Source: an uncultured Bacteroidota bacterium
GTDB lineage: Bacteria; Bacteroidota; Bacteroidia; Bacteroidales; P3
Assembly: GCA_902777005.1 (NCBI GenBank)
Contig: CACYSB010000005.1
Location: forward strand, 211,514 to 275,513
DNA length: 64,000 bases
Direction: 5' to 3'
This document shows, piece after piece, positions 1 through 8,801 of this stretch. Under the pieces are notes generated by a model. It saw only the letters and a program-made list of their open reading frames with translations. It was not told where the DNA came from and made no database searches. Within the stretch, counting starts at the first letter, position 1, and each line of letters opens with the position of its first letter. A program made the translations under genes and the position numbers.

Positions 1-119
1 TGCCTATGTGCCACTGGGAGAGCCGTCGCTACCTTGAACGCCTGAAAAACGACTTTCACAGCGAGTACACCAAGCTGCAGGTCACGCTGAAGGACGGCAA
101 GGTGTTTGCCGACGCCTAA
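1..119 (+). CDS. 3' end of an unidentified gene (partial)
   Basis: The reading frame is open from the window edge and ends with TAA at 117-119. It gives about 38 residues, starting PMCHWESRRY and ending GKVFADA. The fragment is mixed charged and hydrophilic and shows no motif I recognise. It runs toward the minus-strand gene that ends at 127, so the two are convergent with only 7 bases between stops. No function is assigned. Confidence 0.5.
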   Translation, partial: PMCHWESRRYLERLKNDFHSEYTKLQVTLKDGKVFADA

Positions 120-126
120 TGTTTAA

Positions 127-1197
127 TTAAAACTCGTAGATGTACGACCACTCGATGAAGTCGATGTGGTCGTAGTGCACTTTCATGCCGGCGCCGAACA
201 AATGATGACCGGTGTCTCCTATTCTATAGTATACCGCCACACGTTCATAGTATTGCTCCCAGTTGAGTGGGTAGTAGGCTAGGTAGTGCGCCAAGCCAAG
301 GCGCAGTGTCAACGGCCCCCATTGTGTGTCAAAGAAGCCGAAAATAGCGGGGTATACCGGTAACTCATCTTTTGGAGCCATACGGCGATGCGAGAAGTTG
401 TAGCTTAGATCCAACGAACCGCCGACCGAAAAGCAGGGATGCACTCGCTGTATGTATCCCAGTTGAATCATATAGGTGGGGTAATAGATTATGTCGTCAA
501 TGTCGTCGTAACGCGACATGACTGCACCGGATGAGACCAAGAGGAACGGCCTGCCGTAGGCATGGAAGTTGCTGTCGCTGAAGAAGGTTGGGCGGTGGTG
601 GTAAGAGCGCCGCGCAGGGCCGAACCGCAAGCCCAGTTCTGCCTGTAGATAGTTGAGGCCGTGGTTGGGCTTATACATGTAACCGTTGCTGGAATGTACC
701 AACTTGCCTGTCAGCGTCAATGTAAGTGCATTTGTCAGCGGCTGTTCGTACATAAAGCCCAGGTCAATCAAGCAATTCAGCGATGAGCCTATGAAGGTGT
801 TGTTGGTGTCGTGCGTGATGCTGTATGGCTTGGTGTACATCGACAGCCCCACGCTGTACACCCAGTTGAGATGCCCGATAAGGGGGCCGTTGAGGGTCCA
901 TGCCAACCCTATGCGGTCGCCCGCCACACTGTTCCATATATGGGCGTAGTTCATACGAACCCCAATCATGGGCTCATCCCAGAAACGGTGCCAGAAGATA
1001 TTGGTGTCGTTATGACTCCACAGCGCTGCCACGTCTATGCCGCCAGTAGGCGACCGCCCGTCAAACGGCGAGCCGTTGGTGGCAATCACGCTGCCATAGG
1101 TGCCGCTGACAGCATAATGAGTAGGTTGCCCCTTGGCGGCTGTGTGTAGCAACACAAGCAGCACAAGGGGCAACCATATTTTATGCAGTGTCTGCAT
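127..1197 (-). CDS. outer-membrane beta-barrel, lipid A deacylase (PagL)-like
   Basis: 356 residues with a signal peptide (about 1-24, ending AAKGQ). Most of the rest alternates polar and aromatic residues as in a beta-barrel and ends in YIYEF. Around residues 168-171 it has HSSN, followed by the segment PNHGLNYLQAELGL. This resembles the His-x-Ser catalytic motif and following region of PagL-type lipid A 3-O-deacylases and the Bacteroidetes acyloxyacyl-hydrolase-like proteins. If active it would remove a secondary or 3-O acyl chain from lipid A in the outer membrane. It is the last gene of the etf/acyl-CoA dehydrogenase run (6-bp gap). It is longer than classical PagL (about 150 residues), so a two-module barrel or a different barrel family is possible. 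Confidence 0.6.
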   Translation of the reverse strand: MQTLHKIWLPLVLLVLLHTAAKGQPTHYAVSGTYGSVIATNGSPFDGRSPTGGIDVAALWSHNDTNIFWHRFWDEPMIGVRMNYAHIWNSVAGDRIGLAWTLNGPLIGHLNWVYSVGLSMYTKPYSITHDTNNTFIGSSLNCLIDLGFMYEQPLTNALTLTLTGKLVHSSNGYMYKPNHGLNYLQAELGLRFGPARRSYHHRPTFFSDSNFHAYGRPFLLVSSGAVMSRYDDIDDIIYYPTYMIQLGYIQRVHPCFSVGGSLDLSYNFSHRRMAPKDELPVYPAIFGFFDTQWGPLTLRLGLAHYLAYYPLNWEQYYERVAVYYRIGDTGHHLFGAGMKVHYDHIDFIEWSYIYEF

Positions 1198-1203
1198 GGG
1201 TGT

Positions 1204-2907
1204 TTACTCGGCGCGGAAGCTGGCAAGGTCGGCTTCAGTGAAGTGCATTACGTAGTAGCACTTGGCACATACATCTTCCTCAGTCATGCGGACATACACG
1301 TTGGCGCTCTTCTCGAAGAGTTCGGGGGCGCGTCTGGCGTCGTCAATGATGAGGAGCGACATAATAATCTCACAAGTCATGTCGTAGAGGCGGCGTGCCA
1401 AGAAGTCGTGCACCTCTTGGCTGTTGGCCTCGTTGACGTAGGCCACGGCCTTCTCGTAGAGGTCAATGAGCGGAGCTACACGGCTCTTCAGTTCGCATTC
1501 GGAAGTCTTGGCCATCATGTCGCGCATCACCTGCAGGTAAGTGCCATTGGTGATGTAGCGCACTGCGGCGACGACCTGCAGCTGTGTGGTGCCTTCGTAG
1601 ATGCTGAAGATGCGGGCGTCGCGGTATAGGCGCTGGCTCTTGTATTCCATGATGAAGCCTGAGCCGCCATGGATGCTTATGGCATCGTAGGCGTTCTGGC
1701 TGGCGTACTCGCTGTTCATGCCCTTGGCTATGGGAGTGAAGGCGTCGGCCAAGCGGCTGTAGGTCTTCATCTCGGTGCGTTCTTCGGGCGTAAGTTTGCG
1801 GTCGCGCTGTATGTCTTCAAGACTTTTGTATAGGTCTACATAGCGGGCTGTCTGGTACAGCAGGCTGCGGCCGGCGTCGAGCTTGGCTTTCATGCGGCTA
1901 AGCATGTCGTAGACGGCGGGGAACTGTATTATCTTCTGGCCGAACTGTGCACGCTCGCGAGCATAGGCGAGGCCTTCGTTGTAGGCTTCCTGCTCCACGC
2001 CGACGCTCTGGGCAGCAATGCCGAGGCGGGCGCCGTTCATCAGTGCCATGACATATTTGATGAGGCCCATCTTGCGGTCACCGCAGAGTTCTGCCTTGGC
2101 GTTCTTGTAGGTGAGCTCGCAGGTGGGGCTGCCGTGGATGCCGAGTTTGTGCTCAATGTGGCGCACGTCGACGCCGCCGTTGCGCTTGTCGTAGATGAAC
2201 ATCGAGAGGCCGCGGCCGTCCTTGGTGCCCTCCTCGCTGCGGGCGAGCACAAGGTGGATGTCAGAGTCGCCGTTGGTGATGAATCGTTTCACGCCGTTCA
2301 AACGCCAGCAATTCTCCTTCTCGTCGAATGTGGCCTTGAGCATCACGCGCTGCAGGTCGCTGCCGGCGTCGGGCTCCGTAAGGTCCATGCTCATGGTCTC
2401 ACCGGCGCAGATGCGCGGTATGTACTTCTGCCTCTGCTCCTCGCTGCCGAACTCATAGAGGGTGTCTATGCAGCTCTGCAGGCTCCATATGTTCTGGAAA
2501 CCGGCGTCCGAGGCGCTGATAATCTCGCTCATCATGCTGAAGACGACACTGGGGAGGTTGAGTCCGCCGTAGCGGCGCGGCATGCTTACGCCGTAAAGGC
2601 CAGCTTTGCGGGTCACATCGAGGTTCTCCTTGGTCTTGCTGGCATACACCATGCGGTTGTTCTCTAGGTGCGGTCCCTCAAGGTCCACGCTCTCCGAGTT
2701 GGGCTCTATGACGTTGGCGGCCACATCGCCGGTAATCTCAAGGATGCGGCGGTAGTTCTCTATGGTGTCCTCGAAGTCCACGGGGGCGTAGTCGATGCCC
2801 TTCTGGGCGTCCTCGTAATTCTTTTCGCGAAGCTCGACCAGACGCTTCATTTGCGGATGCTCCAGATGGAACGCTATCTCAGGATGGTCGGTATAGTAGT
2901 TTGCCAT
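1204..2907 (-). CDS. acyl-CoA dehydrogenase
   Basis: 567 residues. Flavoprotein that oxidises an acyl-CoA to the 2-enoyl-CoA and passes electrons to ETF. The order is the usual N-terminal helical domain, middle beta domain (MDLTEPDAGSDLQ near 170; RFITNGDSDIHLVLAR) and C-terminal helical domain with ARERAQFGQ and IYEGTTQLQ. The Glu of YEGT is the catalytic base in the MCAD/SCAD family. An extra C-terminal helical region of about 120 residues follows, typical of the longer Bacteroidetes members. It lies 2 bp downstream of etfA and almost certainly uses the ETF encoded with it. The acyl substrate cannot be read from sequence. Confidence 0.93.
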   Translation of the reverse strand: MANYYTDHPEIAFHLEHPQMKRLVELREKNYEDAQKGIDYAPVDFEDTIENYRRILEITGDVAANVIEPNSESVDLEGPHLENNRMVYASKTKENLDVTRKAGLYGVSMPRRYGGLNLPSVVFSMMSEIISASDAGFQNIWSLQSCIDTLYEFGSEEQRQKYIPRICAGETMSMDLTEPDAGSDLQRVMLKATFDEKENCWRLNGVKRFITNGDSDIHLVLARSEEGTKDGRGLSMFIYDKRNGGVDVRHIEHKLGIHGSPTCELTYKNAKAELCGDRKMGLIKYVMALMNGARLGIAAQSVGVEQEAYNEGLAYARERAQFGQKIIQFPAVYDMLSRMKAKLDAGRSLLYQTARYVDLYKSLEDIQRDRKLTPEERTEMKTYSRLADAFTPIAKGMNSEYASQNAYDAISIHGGSGFIMEYKSQRLYRDARIFSIYEGTTQLQVVAAVRYITNGTYLQVMRDMMAKTSECELKSRVAPLIDLYEKAVAYVNEANSQEVHDFLARRLYDMTCEIIMSLLIIDDARRAPELFEKSANVYVRMTEEDVCAKCYYVMHFTEADLASFRAE

Positions 2908-2909
2908 AA

Positions 2910-3932
2910 TTATTTGCTGTTCTGTTTGTAATACTTAATCATCTTGGGGACCACTTCCTCAACCGTGCCGGTGATGACATAGTCGGCTATCTTGTTGATG
3001 GGAGCCTCGGGGTCGCTGTTGATGCTGATGATGATGCCCGAGTCCTGCATGCCCGCTATGTGCTGTATCTGTCCGCTGATGCCGCAGGCAATGTACACCT
3101 TGGGGTGCACCGTTACGCCCGTCTGGCCAATCTGGCGGTCGTTGTCAATCCAGCCGGCATCCACGGCGGCGCGGCTTCCGCCCACCTCGCCGTGCAGCAC
3201 CTTGGCGAGCTCGAAGAGCATGTCGAAGCCCTCTTTCGAGCCCACGCCATAGCCGCCGGAGACGACGATGGGGGCGCCCTTGAGGTTGTGCTTGGCAGCC
3301 TCCACATGGTGGTCGAGCACTTTCACTACAAAGGCTTCGGGACCTACATATTTGCTCACTTCCGGATACACCACCTCTTTCTTGCAGCTGCCCTCATATA
3401 CGGCTTTCTGCATGACGCCGCTGCGCACCGTGGCCATCTGCGGGCGGTGGTCAGGGTTGACGATGGTGGCCACGATGTTGCCGCCGAAGGCGGGACGTAT
3501 CTGGTACAGCAGGTTCTCGTACACCTTGCCGCTCTTCTTGTCCTCGTAGGGACCTATCTCCAACTGCGTGCAGTCGGCGGTGAGGCCGCTGGTGAGGCTC
3601 GACGAGACGCGCGGGCCGAGGTCGCGGCCGATGACCGTGGCGCCCATCAGGCATATCTGCGGCTGCTCCTCCTTGAAGAGGTTCACCACTATGTCCGTGT
3701 GCGGTGCCGAGGTGTAGGGGAACAGTTCGGGGGCGTCGAAGACGAAGAGCTTGTCCACACCGTAAGGCAGCACCTGCTCCTCCACCTTGCCCTTGATGCC
3801 GGTGCCGATAGCCACAGCGTGCAGCTCCACGCCCAGCTCGTTGGCCAGCTTGCGGCCTTTGGTCAGAAGTTCCTGCGAGACTTCGCGCACCTCGGTGCCT
3901 TCAATCTCTATATATACGAATACGTTGTTCAT
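2910..3932 (-). CDS. etfA: electron transfer flavoprotein, alpha subunit
   Basis: 340 residues. The C-terminal FAD-binding domain carries the family signature: GSRAAVDAGWIDNDRQIGQT, then PKVYIACGISGQIQHIAGM and INSDPEAPINKIADY. The N-terminal part is the ETF alpha/beta fold. Together with EtfB it forms the FAD-containing electron carrier between acyl-CoA dehydrogenase and the respiratory chain or another acceptor. It lies between etfB and the dehydrogenase, transcribed in the same direction. A bifurcating role cannot be told from these data. Confidence 0.96.
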   Translation of the reverse strand: MNNVFVYIEIEGTEVREVSQELLTKGRKLANELGVELHAVAIGTGIKGKVEEQVLPYGVDKLFVFDAPELFPYTSAPHTDIVVNLFKEEQPQICLMGATVIGRDLGPRVSSSLTSGLTADCTQLEIGPYEDKKSGKVYENLLYQIRPAFGGNIVATIVNPDHRPQMATVRSGVMQKAVYEGSCKKEVVYPEVSKYVGPEAFVVKVLDHHVEAAKHNLKGAPIVVSGGYGVGSKEGFDMLFELAKVLHGEVGGSRAAVDAGWIDNDRQIGQTGVTVHPKVYIACGISGQIQHIAGMQDSGIIISINSDPEAPINKIADYVITGTVEEVVPKMIKYYKQNSK

Positions 3933-3968
3933 GTTCCTTTGTTTATCGTTGTCGGCAGAGCCGGCACG

Positions 3969-4838
3969 TTAGCCAATAATCTTATCGTTTAACAATTCCT
4001 GGATGAGGCCGTTGATGTCCTCGTCTTTTGCTGTGAGGGTCTTGCTCTCCTTGGCCTGGAAGGCGATGCTCTGCACCTCCTTCACCTTGGTGGGCGAGCC
4101 GCTCATGCCGCACTGGCTGGGGTCGCCGTCCACGTCGGCAACGCTCCATTGCGTGAGGTTGAGGTACTGGCGCTCGGCGCGGAGCCCCTTGCGGCTGTCG
4201 TCCTCGGCCACCTCGAGCGGGCAGGCTGCGTACTTGTACTTCATCACCAGCTTTGCGTTCTGGGGGCGGCACTCGGCGGCCGAGCCGTTGACGGTGACCA
4301 CCAGCGGCAGTGGAGCTTCCACCACCTCGACGCCGCCGTCGATCATGCGGCGGATGGTGGCCTTGCCGTTCTCAACCTTGAGTATCTCTTCGGCGTAGGT
4401 CACTTGGTTCAGCCCCAGCTTTTGCGCCACCTGCGGACCCACCTGTGCAGTGTCGCCGTCGATGGCCTGGCGGCCGCCGATTACGAGGTCCACGTTGCCG
4501 ATCTTCTTGATGGCAGTGGCCAAGGCATAGCTTGTGGCCAGCGTGTCGGCACCGGCGAAGAGGCGGTCGGTCAGCAGCCAGCCGGTGTCGGCGCCACGGT
4601 AGAGGCCTTCGCGGATAATCTCGCCGGCGCGCGGCGGACCCATGGTCAGCAGCCCCACGGTGGTACCGGGGTTCTGTTCCTTTATGCGGAGCGCCTGCTC
4701 CAGTGCATTCAAATCTTCTGGGTTAAAAATAGCGGGCAGCGCGGCACGGTTAACCGTTCCCTCAGCTGTCATAGCATCCTTGCCAACATTCCTTGTGTCA
4801 GGTACTTGTTTGGCAAGTACAACAATCTTCAAACTCAT
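3969..4838 (-). CDS. etfB: electron transfer flavoprotein, beta subunit
   Basis: 289 residues. Starts MSLKIVVLAKQVPDTRNVG. It has the family's LVIGGRQAIDGDTAQVGPQ segment (about 120-138) and RRMIDGGVEVVEAPLPLVV, both typical of EtfB. First gene of the etfB-etfA-acyl-CoA dehydrogenase run, 36 bp ahead of etfA. A promoter-like TATTTTTG lies about 25 bases upstream of its start (4861-4868, minus strand), and an intergenic inverted-repeat element lies 123 bases upstream. Confidence 0.96.
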   Translation of the reverse strand: MSLKIVVLAKQVPDTRNVGKDAMTAEGTVNRAALPAIFNPEDLNALEQALRIKEQNPGTTVGLLTMGPPRAGEIIREGLYRGADTGWLLTDRLFAGADTLATSYALATAIKKIGNVDLVIGGRQAIDGDTAQVGPQVAQKLGLNQVTYAEEILKVENGKATIRRMIDGGVEVVEAPLPLVVTVNGSAAECRPQNAKLVMKYKYAACPLEVAEDDSRKGLRAERQYLNLTQWSVADVDGDPSQCGMSGSPTKVKEVQSIAFQAKESKTLTAKDEDINGLIQELLNDKIIG

Positions 4839-4860
4839 TTCTATTTGTTTTAATAAAATG

Positions 4861-4892
4861 CAAAAATACGTTAAATTCCCGATATGGCCAAA
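4861..4892 (-). promoter_or_regulatory. putative Bacteroidetes-type promoter of etfBA operon
   Basis: Read on the minus strand, TATTTTTG (4868-4861) matches the TAnnTTTG -7 box and TTTG (4892-4889) the -33 box with a 20-base spacer. It lies just upstream of the etfB start at 4838. Confidence 0.5.
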
Positions 4893-4960
4893 AAAAAGTG
4901 CCCCTTCTCTGTCATTTTAACTTTTCCCTGTGGGCTTCATATCATGCCTTCTTCGCCGCC

Positions 4961-5043
4961 TCTCCGTATCCGCTCCGTCTGTTCTACGGTTGTTTACCGG
5001 TTGTTCTCCGGTTTAAGCCGTTAAACAGTCGGTATACAACCGG
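4961..5043 (-). repeat. intergenic inverted-repeat element, copy A
   Basis: Contains CGGTTGTTTAC and CGGTTGTTCTC in tandem (11-bp period), a short centre, then the complementary arm (ACAACCGG at the end). CTCCG-rich sequence flanks the left side. Read on the minus strand the purine-rich CGGAG tail points to etfB, 123 bases away. It matches copies at 12654, 23405, 39569 and 60067. Confidence 0.7.
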
Positions 5044-5083
5044 AAAAATCACGGCGTGGGGACGGTGCGTGGGCGTAGTGGCC

Positions 5084-5833
5084 TCAGAAGTCCCACATGC
5101 CGCTGTCCTTGAGGAACTGCAGGAGGTCGTTGGAGACGGCGGTATTCATCGAGCGCGGGTAGCGCTTGGTGGTGAATATCTCGCAGTAGTTGCGCGTGCC
5201 GTTCTCGGCGACCATCTGGCGGTTGAAGGGGTGCTCGTCGCGGACGCGGTGACTCTCAACGAGTTCGGCGTCGGTGGGCACATGGTATGTCTCGCTGTGG
5301 AGGACGGCGTCGCGGCCGAGGCGTTCGCTCGTGCGTGGCTCCTCGGCGGGATGGCCCATGGCGATGGCGATGACGGGTATCACGCCTTTGGGGCACTGCA
5401 GCAGCTCGGCTATCTGGCGCGTGTTGTAGTTGACGGTGCCGAGGTAGCAGAAGCCGAGGCCTTGGGCTTCGGCGGCGATGCAGATGTTCTGGGCGCAGAG
5501 CGAGGCGTCGACGAGTGCGGAGACGAACCAGAGGAGGTTGCCGTAGGGTTCGTCGCAGCCGTTGACGCGGCAGTACTGGTGGTAGCGTGCCACGTCGGTG
5601 CAGAGGGTGAGCCACAGTGGTGCGGTGGAGCATTGGCCGAAGTGGAGCTTGCAGAGCTCTCTGCGCAGGGGTTCCTGCGTTGTGGCTATGACGCTGTAGA
5701 GCTGCATGTTGCCGGTGTTGCTGGCGCGCAGTCCGCAATCCACGATGCTGTTCAGCAGTTCGTCGCTGACGGCTTCGGGGGTGAACTGGCGCACGGAGCG
5801 GTGTTGCAGCATGGTGTCGATGGCGTTGTTCAT
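5084..5833 (-). CDS. nitroreductase family protein
   Basis: 249 residues from the ATG at 5833. The frame is open further upstream, but that part overlaps the preceding gene. FMN-dependent oxidoreductase fold: MLQHRSVRQFTPE at the N terminus is the family's RRSxRxF/Y motif; GLGFCYLGTV and PVIAIAMGHPAEEP in the second half match the FMN/substrate regions of NfsA/FRP-like members. It is likely cytoplasmic, reducing a nitro- or quinone-like compound with NAD(P)H. It sits 14 bp after the GT39 gene, so probably the last gene of that transcript. Substrate unknown. Confidence 0.85.
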   Translation of the reverse strand: MNNAIDTMLQHRSVRQFTPEAVSDELLNSIVDCGLRASNTGNMQLYSVIATTQEPLRRELCKLHFGQCSTAPLWLTLCTDVARYHQYCRVNGCDEPYGNLLWFVSALVDASLCAQNICIAAEAQGLGFCYLGTVNYNTRQIAELLQCPKGVIPVIAIAMGHPAEEPRTSERLGRDAVLHSETYHVPTDAELVESHRVRDEHPFNRQMVAENGTRNYCEIFTTKRYPRSMNTAVSNDLLQFLKDSGMWDF

Positions 5834-5847
5834 GGTTATGTTGTGTG

Positions 5848-7617
5848 TTATTGTTTCGTGATGAAAAGTGTGTCGTGGCTGTAGCGCACGGTGGCGTTGA
5901 ATTTGGGACTGTTGTCGGCGGGTTCGTAGCCGATGTGGCCTATGGCGAAGCCTGCCACATGTGTGCCTTCGGCAAGGCCGTAGGGTATTTCTATAGGCTG
6001 CTGTATCACGGTTGTGGCGTTGGCAGGCAGGGTGTCGGTCAGGAGACCGAAGGCGCCGGGGGCGTAGTGTTGCGTCACGTGGAAGTACAGCTGCAGCCTC
6101 AGTGGGCAACTGTCGGTGCTGTAGACGTCGAAGTGGTAGGGGTTGTGCACGGCGAGTGTGAGCACTACGGGTGCCAGGCTGTCGGCCTGTGCGGATAGGC
6201 TGTCGCGCCGCAGGCAGGGCAGGGCAAGGTTGAGCGGCGTGAGGCACTCTACCTCGAGCTCGCGCAGGGGTGTATAGTCATTGAAGACGCTGTAATAGAA
6301 TATATGGCCGTCGGCAAGCGCGAGGCTGTTGGCCTGCGTGTTGTTGTTGAGGTTGCCTACTATGACCTCCCGTCCGTGAAAGGTGCGGTCGAGGGTGTCG
6401 TACTGCCACTGGCTGTGGCGCGTGTAGAAGTAAGGCGAGCAGTAGCTCTCGTGCCCTGTGTAGTATCTGTATTTGGCTGCTGCGGTGTAGTTCTGCATGA
6501 AGACCACGGGGCGGTCGCCGGCGATGTCGGCAATCTGGCTGTAGGTCTGCCCTTGGTTCCACAGCTCGCCCTTGATGCCAAAGGGGTTGGCTACAGCCAC
6601 TACACGTACGGCAATGAAGAGGACTGCGACGACTATGGCTGCGGTGCGTACAAAGCGGGAATCGCGCGCGCCGTAGAAGAGCAGTGCAGTGAGAGGTAGC
6701 GCTGCAGGCAGCACCCATTGCGGTTGCACTGGGCCACGGACGGTGCTGATGAGGAAGAAGAGAGCGAATCCAGCGGCAAGCCATAGCATTGCTGCGCGTA
6801 GCGGCACGTCGTTCTTGCGGCTGTCGGCTATGCCGCGCCAGTAGTGGTACAGCCACAGTGGGTTGAATATGGTGAGCAGAAGCGCGAGATATTCAAGGGT
6901 ATAGCTGGGCTTGTAGGCCCAGGCGTTGCGACCGGAGAGGTGGTAGCCGAACGAGACCCAGTCGTGGGTGTACTGCCACCACAGGTGTGGCAGGAAGAGC
7001 AGCAGCGCCGTAAGGCCTGCTGCGTATAGCTGCCAGCGCCGGAAGAGCCGCAGGTCGCTTAGCAGTACCAACAGTACTACCAGGGCACCGTGGTACTTGC
7101 TATAGCCCAGCAGGGCCACAGCCGAGCCCATGATGAGGGCGTTGGGTAGTGTGCTGTTTTCGCGGAAGCGCTTGTAGGCCCACAGGAAGGCCACGGTGAA
7201 GAACATCAGCGGCGCGTCGGGTACCGCAAGGAAGCCGTAGAGCTGCAGCAGCGGTTGCGAGAAGCAGAGCAGCACATAGAGCAGCCCGTCGCGCCGCGTG
7301 GCATCGTTAGGCTTTATCAGATGCCAGAATAATAGCAGGTAGAGCGGTTGCAGTAGGGTGGAGAAAAAACGTATGTCCAAGGCGCCGGGTAGCCACGATG
7401 AGAGCCATACCAGCACTGCAACCATTGGCGGATGGTCGAAATAGCCCCAGTCCAGATGCTGGGAAAAATACCAATAATAGGCCTCGTCGTTGGCAAGACC
7501 GGTCAGGGCTGCCTGCAGCAGGTTGACTGTCCACCATGCCGCGAGCAGCAATAAAACAAGGGTGTCGGGCTTTAGGTTCCCGACACCCTGTGTGATTTTA
7601 GAGCGAAACGCCACCAT
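5848..7617 (-). CDS. GT39-family (ArnT/PMT-like) membrane glycosyltransferase
   Basis: 589 residues. Twelve or so hydrophobic segments, then a C-terminal soluble domain. LANDEAYYWYFSQHLDWGYF (about 41-60) carries the Asp-Glu of the GT39 first loop, followed by DHPPMVAV, which is diagnostic for polyprenyl-phosphate-sugar-dependent ArnT/PMT-type enzymes. It would transfer a sugar from undecaprenyl phosphate to a lipid or protein at the periplasmic face. The first possible start overlaps fabG by 20 bp, and a strong terminator hairpin lies within the first 20 codons. A TTG at about codon 23 would start after it but would cut into the first membrane segment, so the start is uncertain. Confidence 0.82.
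   Translation of the reverse strand: MVAFRSKITQGVGNLKPDTLVLLLLAAWWTVNLLQAALTGLANDEAYYWYFSQHLDWGYFDHPPMVAVLVWLSSWLPGALDIRFFSTLLQPLYLLLFWHLIKPNDATRRDGLLYVLLCFSQPLLQLYGFLAVPDAPLMFFTVAFLWAYKRFRENSTLPNALIMGSAVALLGYSKYHGALVVLLVLLSDLRLFRRWQLYAAGLTALLLFLPHLWWQYTHDWVSFGYHLSGRNAWAYKPSYTLEYLALLLTIFNPLWLYHYWRGIADSRKNDVPLRAAMLWLAAGFALFFLISTVRGPVQPQWVLPAALPLTALLFYGARDSRFVRTAAIVVAVLFIAVRVVAVANPFGIKGELWNQGQTYSQIADIAGDRPVVFMQNYTAAAKYRYYTGHESYCSPYFYTRHSQWQYDTLDRTFHGREVIVGNLNNNTQANSLALADGHIFYYSVFNDYTPLRELEVECLTPLNLALPCLRRDSLSAQADSLAPVVLTLAVHNPYHFDVYSTDSCPLRLQLYFHVTQHYAPGAFGLLTDTLPANATTVIQQPIEIPYGLAEGTHVAGFAIGHIGYEPADNSPKFNATVRYSHDTLFITKQ
7551..7589 (-). terminator. strong hairpin after fabG, inside the 5' end of the GT39 gene
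   Basis: Perfect 11-bp stem AGGGTGTCGGG / CCCGACACCCT (7559-7569 with 7579-7589), 9-base loop, followed on the minus strand by TGTTTTAT. It begins 9 bases after the fabG stop. Confidence 0.7.
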
Positions 7618-8344
7618 CGACGCAAATCACTTGGCCGGTGATGTATTCCGAGAGGTCGGAAGCCAGGAAGAGCGATGTGCGGGCAATGTCGAGGTCGGTG
7701 CCGCCGCGGCGCAGCGGTATCTCGGCGAGCCACTTGTCGTGGGCTTCCTTGGGCATGGCCTGGGTCATGGCGGACTCTATGAGGCCGGGGGCTATAGCGT
7801 TGCAACGGATGCCGCGCGAGCCGACTTCCTTGGCCAGACTCTTGCTGAAGCCAATGATACCGGCCTTCGAAGCTGAGTAGTTGCACTGGCCGGCGTTGCC
7901 ATTGACGCCCACCACCGAGGCGGTGTTGATGATGCTGCCGCTGCGCTGCTTGAGCATCATGGGCACGAAGGCCTTGCAGTAGTTGAACACCGAGCGCAGG
8001 TTGACCTCCATGACGAGGTCCCAGTCCTTGGGCTGCATGCGCAGCAGGAGGTTGTCGCGGGTGATGCCGGCGTTGTTGACGAGGGCGTCGAGGCGACCGA
8101 ATTCCTTCTGTACCTGTTCGGCAACGGCCATGGTCTGGTCGTAGTCGGCGGCGTTGCTGGCAATGAAGGTGCTCTTGGGGCTGTATTTCTGCAACTCGGC
8201 GAGCAGCTCTTTGCTGGCCTCGTTTTCCTGCAGGTCGGTGAATATCACGGTGGCACCCTCTTCGGCGAAGACGAGGGCGGTGCGGCGACCGATGCCGCGC
8301 GAGCCGCCGGTTACCAATGCTATTTTGTCTTTTAGGATGTTCAT
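7598..8344 (-). CDS. fabG: 3-oxoacyl-ACP reductase
   Basis: 248 residues from ATG at 8344. Short-chain dehydrogenase: TGGSRGIGR (12-20) is the NADPH-binding glycine motif, NNAG at 90-93, Ser143, and YSASK with Tyr156 and Lys160 form the catalytic set. It ends in the family's TGQVICVDGG. It reduces 3-oxoacyl-ACP to 3-hydroxyacyl-ACP in type II fatty acid synthesis. It follows fabZ with a 4-bp gap. Confidence 0.95.
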   Translation of the reverse strand: MNILKDKIALVTGGSRGIGRRTALVFAEEGATVIFTDLQENEASKELLAELQKYSPKSTFIASNAADYDQTMAVAEQVQKEFGRLDALVNNAGITRDNLLLRMQPKDWDLVMEVNLRSVFNYCKAFVPMMLKQRSGSIINTASVVGVNGNAGQCNYSASKAGIIGFSKSLAKEVGSRGIRCNAIAPGLIESAMTQAMPKEAHDKWLAEIPLRRGGTDLDIARTSLFLASDLSEYITGQVICVDGGVSL

Positions 8345-8348
8345 GTTA

Positions 8349-8780
8349 TTATTCTTTAGGGTTGTCGATAAGTGCAAATGTCAGTTCTCCCTGGCAGCAG
8401 GCTTTGCCGTTCACGGTGGCCTTTGCGTCGACGAAGAATATCATGCCGCGGCGGCTGGTGATTTTGGCACGGAGCTCCATGGTGTCGCCGGGGCGTACGG
8501 GCTGGCGGAAGCGCACGTTGTTGATGCCGCTGTAGAGCGGGGTGCGGCCCACGAGTTCGTCGCGCACCAGGATGCAGGAGGCCTGAGCCATGATTTCGCA
8601 CTGTATCACGCCGGGAACCACGGGGTTGCCGGGGAAGTGCCCTTGCAGGAAGAACTCGTCGCCACGAACATGGTAGTGTGCTATGGCGGTGTCGCCCTCC
8701 ATCACCACGTCGTCGATGAGCAGCATGGGCTCGCGATGTGGCAGGAAGGTCTTGATGTCGTCTCTGTTAAGTACGTTCAT
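8349..8780 (-). CDS. fabZ: 3-hydroxyacyl-ACP dehydratase (FabZ-like hotdog)
   Basis: 143 residues, normal FabZ length. FLPHREPMLLIDDV at the N terminus and GHFPGNPVVPGVIQCEIMAQ (47-66) are the family signatures; His48 and Glu62 are the expected catalytic pair. It removes water from 3-hydroxyacyl-ACP. It sits between fabF and fabG in one direction. A specialised role (aryl polyene-type or another second pathway) cannot be excluded, because Bacteroidetes often have more than one FabZ. Confidence 0.9.
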   Translation of the reverse strand: MNVLNRDDIKTFLPHREPMLLIDDVVMEGDTAIAHYHVRGDEFFLQGHFPGNPVVPGVIQCEIMAQASCILVRDELVGRTPLYSGINNVRFRQPVRPGDTMELRAKITSRRGMIFFVDAKATVNGKACCQGELTFALIDNPKE

Positions 8781-8801
8781 GTTATTGTGCTTTAGTGTGT
8801 T

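Noticed and set aside
4961..5043. Considered as a simple terminator for the nitroreductase operon
   Set aside because: Structure is long and imperfect with no T-run, and related copies lie in divergent promoter regions where no transcript ends.
5834..6247. N-terminal extension of the nitroreductase frame
   Set aside because: The extension covers the end of the GT39 gene in another frame; the ATG at 5833 gives a normal family start 14 bases after that gene's stop.
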